From contig CM061919.1 in assembly GCA_031002005.1 (NCBI GenBank), positions 19,415,687-19,479,686 of the forward strand: DNA of 64,000 nucleotides, given 5' to 3'. Positions 20,143-31,449 of the stretch are shown piece by piece; the first letter of the stretch is position 1; every line of letters begins with the position of its first letter. This stretch comes from Vandiemenella viatica (lineage: Eukaryota > Arthropoda > Insecta > Orthoptera > Morabidae). The translations under genes and the position numbers were made by a program. The notes under the pieces are model-generated. The model was not told the DNA's origin, ran no database searches, and saw nothing but the letters and a program-made list of their open reading frames with translations.

Positions 20143-23100
20143 CTAAATTTTTATATCGGCTTGGTGAAGGAATCGGGCTAGCGCTTCGTATACCTCCTGT
20201 CTTTGTCTTTGTGTTCCCAAGAGGGAAGTCACTGAAGTTGGAAAGGGTATTTTTAATTTAACTAGGTTTTTATAAAGGTTGTCTTGAGAAGCCTTATATT
20301 GACTGCATGCTAATATGACATGGTTTAAGTCCACTATTTCTTCGTTTTCTTTTGGGCAATAGGGGGAGGTGATTACTCCTATTCTGTGTAGGTGGCTTGG
20401 GAAATTCCCATGTCCCATTCTCATACGAACTATGGATGTTTTTTGGCTTCTACTCATTTTTTGGGATTCATACCAGGTTTTGTTGGTAGGTCGGGTTGGA
20501 TTAAAGAGAAATATCTTCCTCTTACAGTTTGGGTGGAGGACCAATAGTCTGACCATTTCCTAGAGTACTCTGTCTTGATGATTGGTAGGATGTCTGTATA
20601 GGGCAGCTGAAAATAATGTTTTTCTCCATTCAATATGTTTTCTTTAGCTAATTTGTCGACGGTGTCATTATGTTGTATTGACGCGTGACCCTTAATCCAT
20701 ATTAAGTGTACATATTTCCCTTCTATCGTAGCCGAATGCGTTAAGTGGATTATGTCTGATAGGATCGTGTTTAGGCCGTTTTGTCGATTCAGGTTTTCCA
20801 ATTTTTGGATTACGCTTTTAGAGTCAGTAAGGATTGAGATTTTGTTGTATCGCTTACACCCGTAAATTATAGCCGCTCTGATTGCGAGGGCTTCTGCTGT
20901 ATATATCGAGGTTTCGGGAGGAAGAGAGAATTGCTTTGAGTAGCTCGAGTTAGGGCAGAAGGAGGCGTATCCGACGCCTGCTGGGGATTTCGAGCCGTCG
21001 GTGTAAATTTGGATGGAATTTGGCTAAGTTAGCGTTAAGTATCTCTCCGCTAAAACTTTTACCGAACCACTTGAGGTAATCCAATCCGGCAAGTAATGTA
21101 TGTTGGGTTTAAATTTTAAAACCTCATATTCCATACTAAATTGGGGTAAATTTTCATCATTAATAACTAGAGGAATTATGGTTTTTATTTTTAAGTAGCT
21201 TAGGAACAGCAAGGGAGTTTTGTAACCGATGGGAATATTTCTTCTGACCATCGTTGTTGTATATTTTATGACCCTCTCTAACACGGGGTGATTTCTGATA
21301 GATACATCGAAGTTAGTAGTTGGCGGCGTAAGTCCAGAGACTTCTCTTTCGCTTCCACCAGCATGGCATTCGTTGGAGTAGAGGTCATTGTTCCTAAACA
21401 TATTCGGATGGCCCTATATTGCTAATTGTCCAGTTTGCGAAGTAAATACTTAGGAGCATTTCCGTAACATTGACTTCCATAATCGAAGATTGGCCGGATG
21501 AGTGCTCTGTAAATTTTTAGCATGATGGCGGGATCAGCTCCCCACCAGACGTGGGATATTGATCTTGGCAAGTTCAAGTGGTGATCCGTTTTTGGCTAGA
21601 ATCTGATCAATATGTCTTTCCATGTTAATTTGCTGTCTATCAGTAGACCCAGATGTTTAACTGAGGTCTGTACCGGAAAAATGAACGGCCCTAACTGGAT
21701 CTCCATCTCACTGAATGTTATTTGTTTTCCAGAGAAGATTACGATTGCTGATTTCGTTTGTGATATTGTTGGCCCCAGTTTGAAAGCCCATTCGTGTAAC
21801 TTTAAGGCAGCTTCTTTAAATCTCCAAAAGTTAAGGCCCTGGGAAGAGGATGAGGTGTAGATGCAGATGTCGTCTGCGAATTTTAGTATCTTTATCATTG
21901 GGCTAAATATGTTTTCAATGTCGGCTATGTAAATGGCGAATCGTAATGGGCTTAGGATTGCTCCTTGCGGGATGCCTTTTGTGACGATGCGCGGGACATA
22001 TAAGGAGTTATCTTGTTAGCGGAAATATACAGTCCTGCAGCAGAGGAGATTATGAATACTGTGCACGTATATCTCCGAGAGATGTAAGGTTCTGAGTTTA
22101 TCAATTAATATTGGTATGTGGACATTGTCATATGCGTCCGTTATGTCCAAGAAAAGAGCTGTTGTGTAACCTTTGTTCATGAAGGTTTTTTCTATGTCTA
22201 GTGTGAGAATGCTATGGTTATCGCTTGTACTTTTCCCCTTTCTGAATCCGAATTGCGTGCTAGGTAACATATAGTGGTGCTCTAACCACCATTCAAACCT
22301 CGTTTTAATAATATGTTCAAAAGTTTCGGCGATGAACGAGGATAGGGCGATGGGGCGATATGAACTAGCACTGTTATTATTTTTCCCTGATTTCAGCACT
22401 GGTAGGATGATTTGGGTCGACCAATCTTTCGGAAACTCACTTTTAAACCATATGTTCGTGAATATTGTTAGTAAAATTTCCTTAGCCTTGAAGGGGGGGG
22501 GGGGGTTGTAACATTGGGTAGGTGAAATTGTCTATTCCTGGAGCGGTGTTTGTCGACGATTTAATAGCCGTTTCCAGTTCGCGCATTTCGAACTCTTTTA
22601 CTAAGATTTTGTGACTATTCCATCATTGAGGACTTTGGGAGAATTTAAGGGACCTGGCTGGACTGTTGGCGGAGCAACATTATTGGCAAAATCTTCTAAC
22701 CAATTTGTTAGGGATTTTATTCTGACCGATCGTTTCCTTTTATTATTATTATTATTTTTTTTTAACTGCTTAGCGTCTCCTGTAACAGCTAGGTCTTTAG
22801 AGACGGGAAAGGATGGGGGCAAGGAATGGGAAGGAATTCGGCCATGGCCTTTTGAAGGAAGCATCCCGGCATCCTGAATCTGTTGATCATATTCCATACG
22901 GTACTTATGGGAACTTTGTTGTTTAGGTTTTTACAGTATTCCTTCCAACTTTCTTTTTTCTTCTTTTTCAGTAGTCTTTTGGTTTCGGCATCAAACTTTT
23001 TGTACTTTATAAAATTTTCCCAGGTGGCTGATTGTTTGTAACTAGTTAGGGCTAATTTTCTTTTGGCCATTGACCTTGAGCAATGTTCGTCCCACCAGAG

Positions 23101-24030
23101 CACCCTGGTTCTTTTTGCCTTTTCTACGGGTTTACATCGGGGAAAGGATTTATCTGCTGTTTCGTTTATGATTTTTAGTAGTTCTTGGTACTGTTGGCTG
23201 ACTGAATTGTAGGTAACTACTCGGTCTATATTTGCCTCTATGAACTGTTCGTATGTGCCCCAGTTTTCGCTTTTTATGTTCCATTTTCTAGTGGGCTGAG
23301 AATATTGCGGATTAATACTCTGTTTAGTTGAAATAATGATGGGGTAGTGGTCCGAGCCCCAAGGCCTGTTGTAAATTATGCCATGTGAATTCCGTCGCGA
23401 GAGAAGAAGAGCAAAGGGTTATTGTCAATGGCTGATTTTCGGTAACCCGGTTTTGGAATTAAGGTAGGAGAGCCGTCATTAAGGACGAAGATATGGAATT
23501 CGTCTATTATTTCTAATATTGATTCTCCGAATGTATCTTTAATTTCGATCTCCCCAGCTTGTAAGGTGAGCGTTAAAGTCTCCACATATAAGATATGGCT
23601 CCCCCTTTTGTTGAATAGAGCACGCCACCCCGATTTTTTGTTTTGGGGGGGGCAATAGACTGATGCAATGGTTACTTTCCTATTTTGGGTTTTTATTCTG
23701 ACCGCGATTGCTTGAAAGGATACAATACGCGTGTGATCGATATTTATGGCTGTGAAGGGGATCCTAGTTTGTATAAGTATGGCAACTCCGCCTTTTCCGT
23801 CATTTCTGTCATTTCGTAATATATGGTAGCCTTGGAGATGGATGGAAATCTCGGGTTTGAGCCAGGTTTCTGCAATTGTGGCTATAGCTATGTCGTTGCA
23901 GTTTAATTCCCGTTGGATAGATTCTCGGTTTGCACGGATTGATCTAGCGTTCCATTGTAATATTTTAAATTCGGCCGTCTTGTTGGAGTATATTATTAAC
24001 CTTTCTAGTACTATAGATGGATTGATCGAA
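20143..24030 (-). pseudogene. I element ORF2: endonuclease, RT, RNase H (A)
   Basis: Endonuclease: KILQWNARSI near 23970, IAETWLKPEI, GKGGVAILI, then GEPYLICGDFNAHLTSWG near 23590 (split by a small deletion here), and GSDHYPIIIST near 23350. RT: SASSYRPIALSSFIAETFEH near 22350, STQFGFRKGKSTSDN, ALFLDITDAYDNVHIP near 22140, and catalytic FADD at 21869-21880. RNase H: TAEALAIRAAIIYG near 20900, ILTDSKSVIQKLEN near 20830, and HLIWIKGHASIQHND near 20690. It ends MGHGNFPSHLHRIGV and a Cys/His block, stopping at 20143. Frameshifts and the SINE insertion break the frame. Confidence 0.87.
22739..22871 (-). repeat. SINE 3' fragment inside I element ORF2 (A)
   Basis: The minus strand has GCCGGGATGCTTCCTTC and CCTTCCCATTCCTTGCCCCC, then a tail of A followed by (AAT)n. 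It matches the body of the SINE at 4785-5008. It interrupts ORF2 between VWNMINRF and KRKRSVRIKSL, in the linker between endonuclease and RT. No target duplication is evident. Confidence 0.72.
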
Positions 24031-24085
24031 TTCTCTGATGAGCACCTGGCTTCGTTGATAATTATGAGATTAAATATTTTTTCTA

Positions 24086-25731
24086 CTAAAATACCATTTT
24101 GGGGGGTGGCATCTCAATGGGAGGATAATGAATATAAGGCTGTTGGGCTGTAATGGGCTGTATATTATTTACATTAACAGTATCTGCCCCAGGATAGTTT
24201 GTAGTTTGCGAGGTTCCCGCCTGATTTGTTGGCGCTGGGGGTACCCGAGGGGTTGATGATCGGGGATATGGGCCATTATAGTGTATAAGAGATTTCTTAA
24301 ATTCGGGTCTGGGTTTCCTTTGGTGAATTTGTGTTCTTGAAGGACTTGGGACCTTTTGACCAGACGTATCGATTTGGAGAGAAGTTATTTTGTTGGGAGT
24401 AGATGGGTGGCTCAGATTGAGTAGCTTCAGCTGACTTTGTTTGGGGATTATTGTTCTTAGGGGGTTCAGCGGTGATTTGTGCATAACTTTGGGCCATTTT
24501 TCCTGATTGATTGGGGTAGGAGGAATATATTCTATTTACTTTATCTGCCCGTCGTTTCTGGTGTTCTGGGCAGTTTTTGTCTGTGGAGAGATGACTCCCT
24601 CCACAGAATAGGCAACATGGATTTTCTTGAGGGGCATTGGTTGAGGTCGTGGGGACCTGAACATTTGCTGCACTTTTGTTTGCTGCGGCATTGGGCTCTG
24701 ACATGATTGAACCGTAAACATTGATAACACTGAATCAGAGGGGACGTAGGGTTCGACTTTACATCGCATACCGTACAAATATACGTATTCGGGGAGCACT
24801 TGAGATTTGAAAGAAAGTAGGCAGACTGGTAATTCTCTAGAAATTTTCTCCCCGTTGATTAGGAAGTTTTTAGAAAACCGTTTAACATTTACACTTGAAA
24901 CTTAGCTTCGATAGCTTCAGATATTTCCTTTATACTTAAACTGGTGTCCACGTTTCTGATCACACCTTGTCTTATTGTCAAAGTTTGGAATGTATGCTCT
25001 AAACCGATTTCTTTAAAAGATCGAGCGTAACAAGTTGATTTGCTGCTTCACCAGTTTTGCACTCTACTTTAACTCTGTTGAGACCGCGTACGTGATATTT
25101 ACTATTTGTGTTTTAGATGTTATGCTTCTGGAATAGAAACTTCCCAAAGACATAGGGTGCCACTTGCCTACGTTCCTGTCCACACTTTCTACCACACTAA
25201 GTAAGGACCATTATCCGTAGTACAAAATCTGTTGTTCCTACTGTTGTTGTTCTTAACATGCCTAGGGTTAACACGGTCATTCCCTGTTTGCTGTACACTG
25301 TGAAGCGCTTGCTGCTCACCTGTTGGTACCGGAACTGAGTTTGGTTGCTTTTCTGAAGAAGTCTCCATTCTGATGAGATCACCGTCGTCTTGCACACTGC
25401 GTCCCTCTTGTCTCGCCTTCTTGTTTGAGGACGTGTCGAATTCTGCGGATGTGTCTGGTGCTGGCGGCGTGCGTGGGCGATTCTTGGCTGCTTGCTGAAG
25501 CTGCATGAGCTGGTGCTCTTTCGTTGATGGTGGTAGTGGAGGGAAATGGTCCTGGTATTGTAGTATGGGCGGCTGGTCTGTTGGAATGGCCGGCTCGCCT
25601 GTTGAACTGCAGTTGTTGATGGGTGATGTCGAGGCTTCACTGGCGTAAACTGCTTGAAGCGCTGATCCTATAGTTTGGCCCGTGTCGTAGAATGAAGGCA
25701 CTTCCATTGCTTGGTTTGCACCTTTATCCAT
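24086..25731 (-). pseudogene. I element ORF1 (A), zinc-knuckle nucleic-acid-binding protein
   Basis: The protein starts MDKGANQAMEVPSFYDTG. It has a Pro/Gln-rich N-terminal region, then a central domain (SLSIKEISEAIEAKF), then three Cys/His knuckles: CYQCLRFNHIRAQC, CSKCSGPHDLNQC and CCLFCGGSHLSTDKNC. It binds element RNA in the ribonucleoprotein particle, as is known for I-type ORF1. Several one-base frameshifts (for example near 25190, 24890 and 24700) break copy A. The homologue at 35430-37072 has fewer. Confidence 0.82.
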
Positions 25732-25922
25732 ACGAGAGAGCTATGTTTCTCGCTTGGTTAATTGCTGATGTAGACTGGACGAGAAGTATACCGGTGTTAA
25801 CCGGAAAGCGTTACACGTACTTGAGGAGGAAAACGGTGTTTACGAAAACTCGCTGCGAACTGAACTATACTCTCGCTTGAGGAAGGCCGATGTGTCTTCC
25901 TCGTCTGCTCGAGTGGAACTGT

Positions 25923-25934
25923 GGGATACCGGAC
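25923..25934. repeat. Target-site duplication of the I element (A), right copy, 12 bp
   Basis: Second GGGATACCGGAC, next to the 5' end of the I element. Collapsing the two copies joins the Gypsy gag to its protease region. Confidence 0.93.
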
Positions 25935-26800
25935 TTGATTCGAAGTGCCCGGTTTCGGCAGACTGACCGCAAGTACCCCTCTTTACCACAACGTGTGCAA
26001 TGTGCCCAGCGGTCGGGACAACCTGTCTGAGAAAGCGAAGTGAAGCAATGTGGCCAAGAAGGTAGGGACTTCTGGACACGTCGGCGGGGTGGGGTTTCAG
26101 ACGTCATAGATACGTCGGACAACGACGGGTCCTGCTTTGATGGAGTCCTTCGTTGTTGGCGTCTGGAACGCGCCATGGGTGTGCCTCGTACGCTGGAGTT
26201 GCTCTCTGTCGCTAGGACCGCCGTTACTTGCGGGCGTTTATAAGCGCTCGTTCGGAGCCTGAGCAATTTCATAAGAGTGCGACATGCGTAGAATGTCCTC
26301 CGGTGATGGATTATCCAGTTTCAGTGCCGCTGTGCGCACCTCTGGGTCTGGAGCTAGCTGCACGAATCAGGGAGTCCACATACGATTTCTTGCACTCTGA
26401 GTTTGTGCAAGTGAAGTAGCATTTGTGGCTGAGGCCTTGGAGATCTGTCACCCACGACTGGTATGATTATCCTGATTGTTTATGATACTGATGGAACTGC
26501 AGGCGGGAGGTCACTATGTGGTATCTTTGAGAGTAGTAATTTATTAAAAGTGAGCACATTTCTTTGAATGTGAGGACGACTGGATCCGATAATGGGGCCA
26601 ATTTTCGAAGGAGGAAGAACGTGTCGGGTGATGCCCACGACAGGAACAGCGAGCGCTGGAAGGCATCTTCTGTAAACTTGAACGCCGTGAAATGCTGTTC
26701 AGGACGATGCAAATACATATCCCAGTCTTCCTCGGCGTCATTAAATGGTGGAAAAGCTGGTGGACGAATGTGCGACTTTTACTAGGCCTGACTGATTTAT
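25935..26800 (-). pseudogene. Gypsy-1 gag remnant (A)
   Basis: A capsid-like stretch DMYLHRPEQHFTAFKF (near 26720) continues through FQRSLFLSWASPDTFFLL and MCSLLINYYSQRYH. A nucleocapsid part near 25975-26050 follows, with one CCHC knuckle (HCTRCGKEGYLRSVC). In the Gypsy family this protein packages element RNA. Frameshifts separate the capsid part from the nucleocapsid part. The frame then runs into the I-element target duplication. Confidence 0.75.
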
Positions 26801-27492
26801 ACTACTGTGCTATTAACAGGAGCGTTTAATGTAGCACCGCTGTCGGCTGCTGTTGTTGATCCAGAAAGCGAGTCACCACGTTTATGATAACTGATGATTA
26901 CCTTTTCCCTCATCACCAATTTGCTGTATCCGTACACCGGTCGCAGAGGTCAACACGGGCGTACCGGAGATAAGCCGGAGATGAGTCGGGCCAGTCGTCG
27001 ATAGAGAAGATCACAGGTAGCCGGGCGAAGAACCGCGACGCGCACGATCAGAGTCCATGAGAAGACGCATTGTGTCCAAAGAGCAAATCGATCGGAGAAC
27101 CAAGACACGCACAATCGAAGCCCACGATTAAAGGTACGGTGAGACGACAACGAACTTAGATGCAGCGAACACAACTGGTTTAGGCAGCAGCAGCACCCAC
27201 AGCCAATATCTGCTCCATTGAGCAGAGTTTAGTGGAGATTTTGTCGGCGGACATTTACTCAAATATCAGTACAATGTGGCATATCTTCACTCTAGGTGTG
27301 TCATCAATTTGACTGTTCATTTGGTGTCAGCGCCTCCGTCGGGTTTGTGATGATGCTCTGATTAGCTGCAAGATGTCAACTTCGAGATCAGCTGCGTCAG
27401 TAGTTGGGCGATGTTACTCAACTGATCTTCACGGCGCAGCTCCTCTCGACAGTCATGTCTGCAGCATCGTTGAGTTGATTATCGCTTTGCGG
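26801..27492. other. Boundary region between Gypsy-1 gag and Jockey-4 ORF1 (A)
   Basis: No long coding block is supported. It should contain the Gypsy leader or LTR remnant and the end of the Jockey-4 ORF1. I could not place an LTR edge, primer-binding site or target duplication with confidence. Confidence 0.4.
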
Positions 27493-28125
27493 TTAAACCT
27501 GTCCTGAGGTTGCTACGGTGATCTTCAACAATAGATGCCTGATGGTTCGGTGGACTATGTGGCATGGATGATCCAGTGTCCGTTTCCAATGGTGCTTCTT
27601 TTCTTCTGCTGGGCGAAAGTTTGTGGTCGGAGGATGACACCGGTTTAAGGAAGACCTGATCTTCTTTCTATCAGGGCAAGCACCGTAGCATGCAGCGTGG
27701 TAACCGCCGCAGTTAGCACATGTCGGTGTATCTTTGCAGATTTGGACGCTGTGCCCCTCACCGCAGCGGACACATCGCACCTTAGATTTGCAGTCCTGTG
27801 CTATGTGTCGAAACCCTTGGCAGTGGTAGCACTGCGTTACTGTCTTCTTCTTTCTTGTAGCTTCCTTTGGGGCTCGTTCAATATGTTTCTTGGATCTTTG
27901 TCTGGTTAGCCTAGGCCTTGCTGGCAGTGGCTGTTTCACCGGTAGATCCGTCGAGAGGCAGCTTGCATCAGGGACAGGTGTTGAATCCAAATGCGAGGCT
28001 ATAGGTTCTTCAGGTACCTCTGTATGGGGTTCTTCAGGTACTTCTGCATGTGTACTGGTGGGGTCAGACTGCTTGCTTTCGAGACACTCCACAGTTGCCT
28101 CGAAATACGACTGGCTGGTACACAC
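27493..28125 (-). CDS. Jockey-4 ORF1: zinc-knuckle protein fragment (A)
   Basis: This open frame of 210 codons begins inside ORF1. It contains a duplicated acidic octapeptide (AEVPEEPH then TEVPEEPI), a basic stretch, and three knuckles: CYHCQGFRHIAQDC, CVRCGEGHSVQIC and CANCGGYHAACYGACP. This knuckle array is typical of Jockey-type ORF1 proteins, which coat the element RNA. No endonuclease or RT of the same element follows on the minus strand, so the element lacks its 3' part. The ORF1 N-terminus between 28126 and about 28440 is broken by stops. An active protein is unlikely. Confidence 0.75.
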   Translation of the reverse strand: MCTSQSYFEATVECLESKQSDPTSTHAEVPEEPHTEVPEEPIASHLDSTPVPDASCLSTDLPVKQPLPARPRLTRQRSKKHIERAPKEATRKKKTVTQCYHCQGFRHIAQDCKSKVRCVRCGEGHSVQICKDTPTCANCGGYHAACYGACPDRKKIRSSLNRCHPPTTNFRPAEEKKHHWKRTLDHPCHIVHRTIRHLLLKITVATSGQV

Positions 28126-28480
28126 TTGGAGAAGTCTTGTCAGTGTCGACCGGGTTTATCAGGGAGGATCTAGGCGCAGCACCTCCGTTTTTTTGCCATA
28201 GTGCTCCAGTGAAGTCACAGTTGTCAGTTGGTCCAAGACTTCCTGAAGAGTAGTTAGCTGACCAGTGTTCTTGGGCTGCAGCTCTTCCTCCAACCTCGGC
28301 GTGGGTGAGTTATCTTCAGTGACGTTCTCTTTTTAATTGGAGCTTGGTTCTTCTGTGTCTTGAGTGGGAAACAGGGTTCGATGGCTAGGTACTCTTCCTT
28401 ATTAAAGTCTTCAAAGAAGACGCTCGGGAAGGGAACATGTTTTGACCAATCCTTCCCATCTTCAGAGTGCAGCGCGGCCG

Positions 28481-28490
28481 TATTTATACC
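28481..28490 (-). promoter_or_regulatory. TATA-like box upstream of Jockey-4 ORF1
   Basis: GGTATAAATA on the minus strand. The identical decamer lies at 55741-55750 in the 3' region of a Penelope-like element, with inverted CCAAT motifs nearby in both places. It may be a promoter from a Penelope-like 3' end. In haplotype B the Jockey-1 insertion junction falls inside this box. Confidence 0.45.
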
Positions 28491-28555
28491 AGCCTCGTCG
28501 CTTGTTATTGGCCGGCTGCGGAGCCTCTGAAGTGTAGTGGAACTAGTTCCACCTG

Positions 28556-28833
28556 TGGCCAGCGTCGCCTATTGGCTGTCCACATCCATCTCCTCTGGCG
28601 GGCATGTGAACGCGTTGGGCCGGTTTACCAGAACGGCTGTTCCTACTACTGGGTTTTCTTTAATTTTACTACTGCATAGATACAGAAATCAAAATAAAAC
28701 AGCGACCTGCTCTATATACACTCTGTATCACGGTGCAGCTACACGACGACTGTTCCTTCCCGGGCAGACAAATACGAAATCGAGTTAGTTTTTCCAGAAT
28801 TTTCCAGGCAACTTTTCCAGTTTTTGTTTGTTT
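28556..28833. repeat. Flank shared with 44235-44512
   Basis: The 278 bases before the gap match 44235-44512 almost exactly, including CAGCGTCGCCTATTGGCTGT and the start of the minisatellite. This is the right-hand overlap between the two haplotype contigs. Confidence 0.92.
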
Positions 28834-29833
28834 NNNNNNNNNNNNNNNNNNNNNNNNNNNNNNNNNNNNNNNNNNNNNNNNNNNNNNNNNNNNNNNNNNN
28901 NNNNNNNNNNNNNNNNNNNNNNNNNNNNNNNNNNNNNNNNNNNNNNNNNNNNNNNNNNNNNNNNNNNNNNNNNNNNNNNNNNNNNNNNNNNNNNNNNNNN
29001 NNNNNNNNNNNNNNNNNNNNNNNNNNNNNNNNNNNNNNNNNNNNNNNNNNNNNNNNNNNNNNNNNNNNNNNNNNNNNNNNNNNNNNNNNNNNNNNNNNNN
29101 NNNNNNNNNNNNNNNNNNNNNNNNNNNNNNNNNNNNNNNNNNNNNNNNNNNNNNNNNNNNNNNNNNNNNNNNNNNNNNNNNNNNNNNNNNNNNNNNNNNN
29201 NNNNNNNNNNNNNNNNNNNNNNNNNNNNNNNNNNNNNNNNNNNNNNNNNNNNNNNNNNNNNNNNNNNNNNNNNNNNNNNNNNNNNNNNNNNNNNNNNNNN
29301 NNNNNNNNNNNNNNNNNNNNNNNNNNNNNNNNNNNNNNNNNNNNNNNNNNNNNNNNNNNNNNNNNNNNNNNNNNNNNNNNNNNNNNNNNNNNNNNNNNNN
29401 NNNNNNNNNNNNNNNNNNNNNNNNNNNNNNNNNNNNNNNNNNNNNNNNNNNNNNNNNNNNNNNNNNNNNNNNNNNNNNNNNNNNNNNNNNNNNNNNNNNN
29501 NNNNNNNNNNNNNNNNNNNNNNNNNNNNNNNNNNNNNNNNNNNNNNNNNNNNNNNNNNNNNNNNNNNNNNNNNNNNNNNNNNNNNNNNNNNNNNNNNNNN
29601 NNNNNNNNNNNNNNNNNNNNNNNNNNNNNNNNNNNNNNNNNNNNNNNNNNNNNNNNNNNNNNNNNNNNNNNNNNNNNNNNNNNNNNNNNNNNNNNNNNNN
29701 NNNNNNNNNNNNNNNNNNNNNNNNNNNNNNNNNNNNNNNNNNNNNNNNNNNNNNNNNNNNNNNNNNNNNNNNNNNNNNNNNNNNNNNNNNNNNNNNNNNN
29801 NNNNNNNNNNNNNNNNNNNNNNNNNNNNNNNNN
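28834..29833. other. Assembly gap (1000 N)
   Basis: Placeholder gap between two contigs that cover the same locus; see the duplication finding. Confidence 0.98.
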
Positions 29834-30973
29834 GGCCCACGTTGCGATCTGTTGGCATAATTTCATCTTTGTTGAGCCAATGGCCGAGATACTCAACTTC
29901 CTCCTGATAAAACCTACACTTCTCGAAACGACACTGCAACCCTGCATCCTGTAGGGCTGCAAATATAATGCTCCTGGCGAGTGGCACCTGTGACAATAAT
30001 ATCATCCAAATAATTTGCGCAAGCAGGGATATGCCGCAGCAGCTGTTCCAAGTACTTTCGGAAGATTGCCGGCGTGGAAGCGATGTAAAATGGGAGGCGC
30101 CTGTTTCTGGTCGTGGTATGTCGGAAGGATGTGTTGATGAGAACGTTGTCTTGCGATTCCTCACCTAGTTGGTGTTGCAAATATGCATTGTGAGGTCAAT
30201 CTTCTAGAAGTATTCGCCACTCGCAAGCTTAGTGAGGAGATCTTCCTGTCGTGGGATAGTATACGTTTCGATTTGAGACTGGGCGTTAATTGTGGCTTAA
30301 ATCATCACATAACCGGAGGGTGCCATTGGGTTTCCGGATGATGACAAGTTGTGTAGCCCACGCGCTGATTTGACGGTTCAATTACTCCAATCTTCTGAAG
30401 TCGGTCAAGCTCCTGTTTATTGCTACACGTAGCATGACTGGAATGGGACTGGCACGGCAGAAGCGAGGTACTGCACCTGGCCGGAAGGTGATACGAGCTT
30501 CGAAGTCTGAGGCGCACCCTAGGTCCGACTTAAAGATGGGTGCAACATGAGTACGGAAGGCATTGAGGTCATGGAATGGAACAGAGTCAGATATGACCTG
30601 GAATTCGTCAGAGATTGAGAATCCGAATGTGGTAAATGCGTCTAACCCAAAAATATTAGTAGCTGAGGGCTGGTCCGCAACAAAAAATGTAATTAGTCTG
30701 GTAACTTGTTGGTAGGCGGCCGTGATGGAGAACTGACCTCGAAGAGGAATTGACCTATCCCCGTAAGATACTAAACGCCGTGAAGGTGGGGACAACGATG
30801 GGGAGCGTAGTCGGGCGTAGGTTGCTTAGTTTATTAGTTTGATGGTTGCCCCGTGTCCACCTGAAAGGGGATATCCTGGTTGGCAATTCAGAGAGTTAAG
30901 AACAGTTTCTGTGCGAACGAGTCGCCATTAGCAGCTATGGTCTGTAGTGTATTCACCGTTTCTTGATGCATGC
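29834..30973 (-). pseudogene. Gypsy-1 protease and reverse transcriptase remnant (B)
   Basis: Homologue of 18484-19626 with few differences. YLDD is at 30001-30012, and the protease end is NIFGLDAFTTFGFSISDEF. The contig starts inside RT, so the helicase junction is not visible here. It is frameshifted in the same way as copy A, as expected if both descend from one dead insertion. Confidence 0.82.
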
Positions 30974-30985
30974 GGGATACCGGAC
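30974..30985. repeat. Target-site duplication of the I element (B), left copy
   Basis: GGGATACCGGAC, identical to 37264-37275 and to the copies in haplotype A. Confidence 0.93.
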
Positions 30986-31449
30986 CTTTTTTTTTTAAAT
31001 TTATTTAATGGTCGATGAACCAGCTGATAGTTACATGTTTTCCTTCAAGAATCTTACATATTTCACTCTTATTAAATACTCTATTTTAACAATTGTTTTG
31101 CGTCCTGGCTACATACAACACTTTTATTATATTTAACATGTCTTTCTCCATTACAGATTGATAATCATTTCTTAATGGAAAACTATAGCTAGTTTTACAT
31201 AAATACAATTTATATTTGTAGTAATCGATGGGGGCAGGTTTGTGATGGATCGTCTGGTGAAGTTACGAGACTAGTATTTGGTAGTAGGGTAGTAGGGGAG
31301 CAGGTATCTGCACACTTATACGACCTCTTTTTTTTGGGGGGGGGGAATTTGAAACTTGATTTGGGTAAGTTGTTCATTATTGAATTTATTTCCAGAATGA
31401 CGCGCCTTTTGCGAGGTGGTAGGGGGATTTCTGCATAGTTTGCTGCTAA

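Larger units (their letters stand above)
19639..25922 (-). mobile_element. I-clade non-LTR retrotransposon, haplotype A (about 6.3 kb)
   Basis: The element is full-length in layout: 5' leader (25922-25732), ORF1 with zinc knuckles, ORF2 with endonuclease, RT and RNase H, then about 500 bases of 3' UTR ending in a short A run at 19640-19650. The RNase H domain after RT places it in the I group, not Jockey. A SINE fragment splits ORF2 at 22739-22871, and small frameshifts break both ORFs. It is therefore inactive, although the 12-bp target duplication is still perfect. Confidence 0.87.
18335..26800 (-). mobile_element. Gypsy-1 (Ty3/Gypsy) LTR element, haplotype A, split by an I element
   Basis: On the minus strand, gag lies at 25923-26800 and protease-RT at 18335-19626. 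The two are separated by an I-clade element at 19639-25922, bounded by 12-bp direct repeats. No LTR was recognised on either side. The 3' part (RNase H, integrase) is missing, because RT sequence stops at the helicase fragment near 18340. The element is dead from frameshifts, the insertion and truncation. The same arrangement recurs at 29834-38150. Confidence 0.82.

Noticed and set aside
27493..28125. Host CCHC zinc-finger gene
   Set aside because: The knuckle spacing and the third CANCxGxHxAxYxxCP block are those of Jockey-type ORF1, and it is embedded among transposons.
28733..30164. Long open frames crossing the N runs
   Set aside because: They consist almost entirely of N and carry no sequence information.
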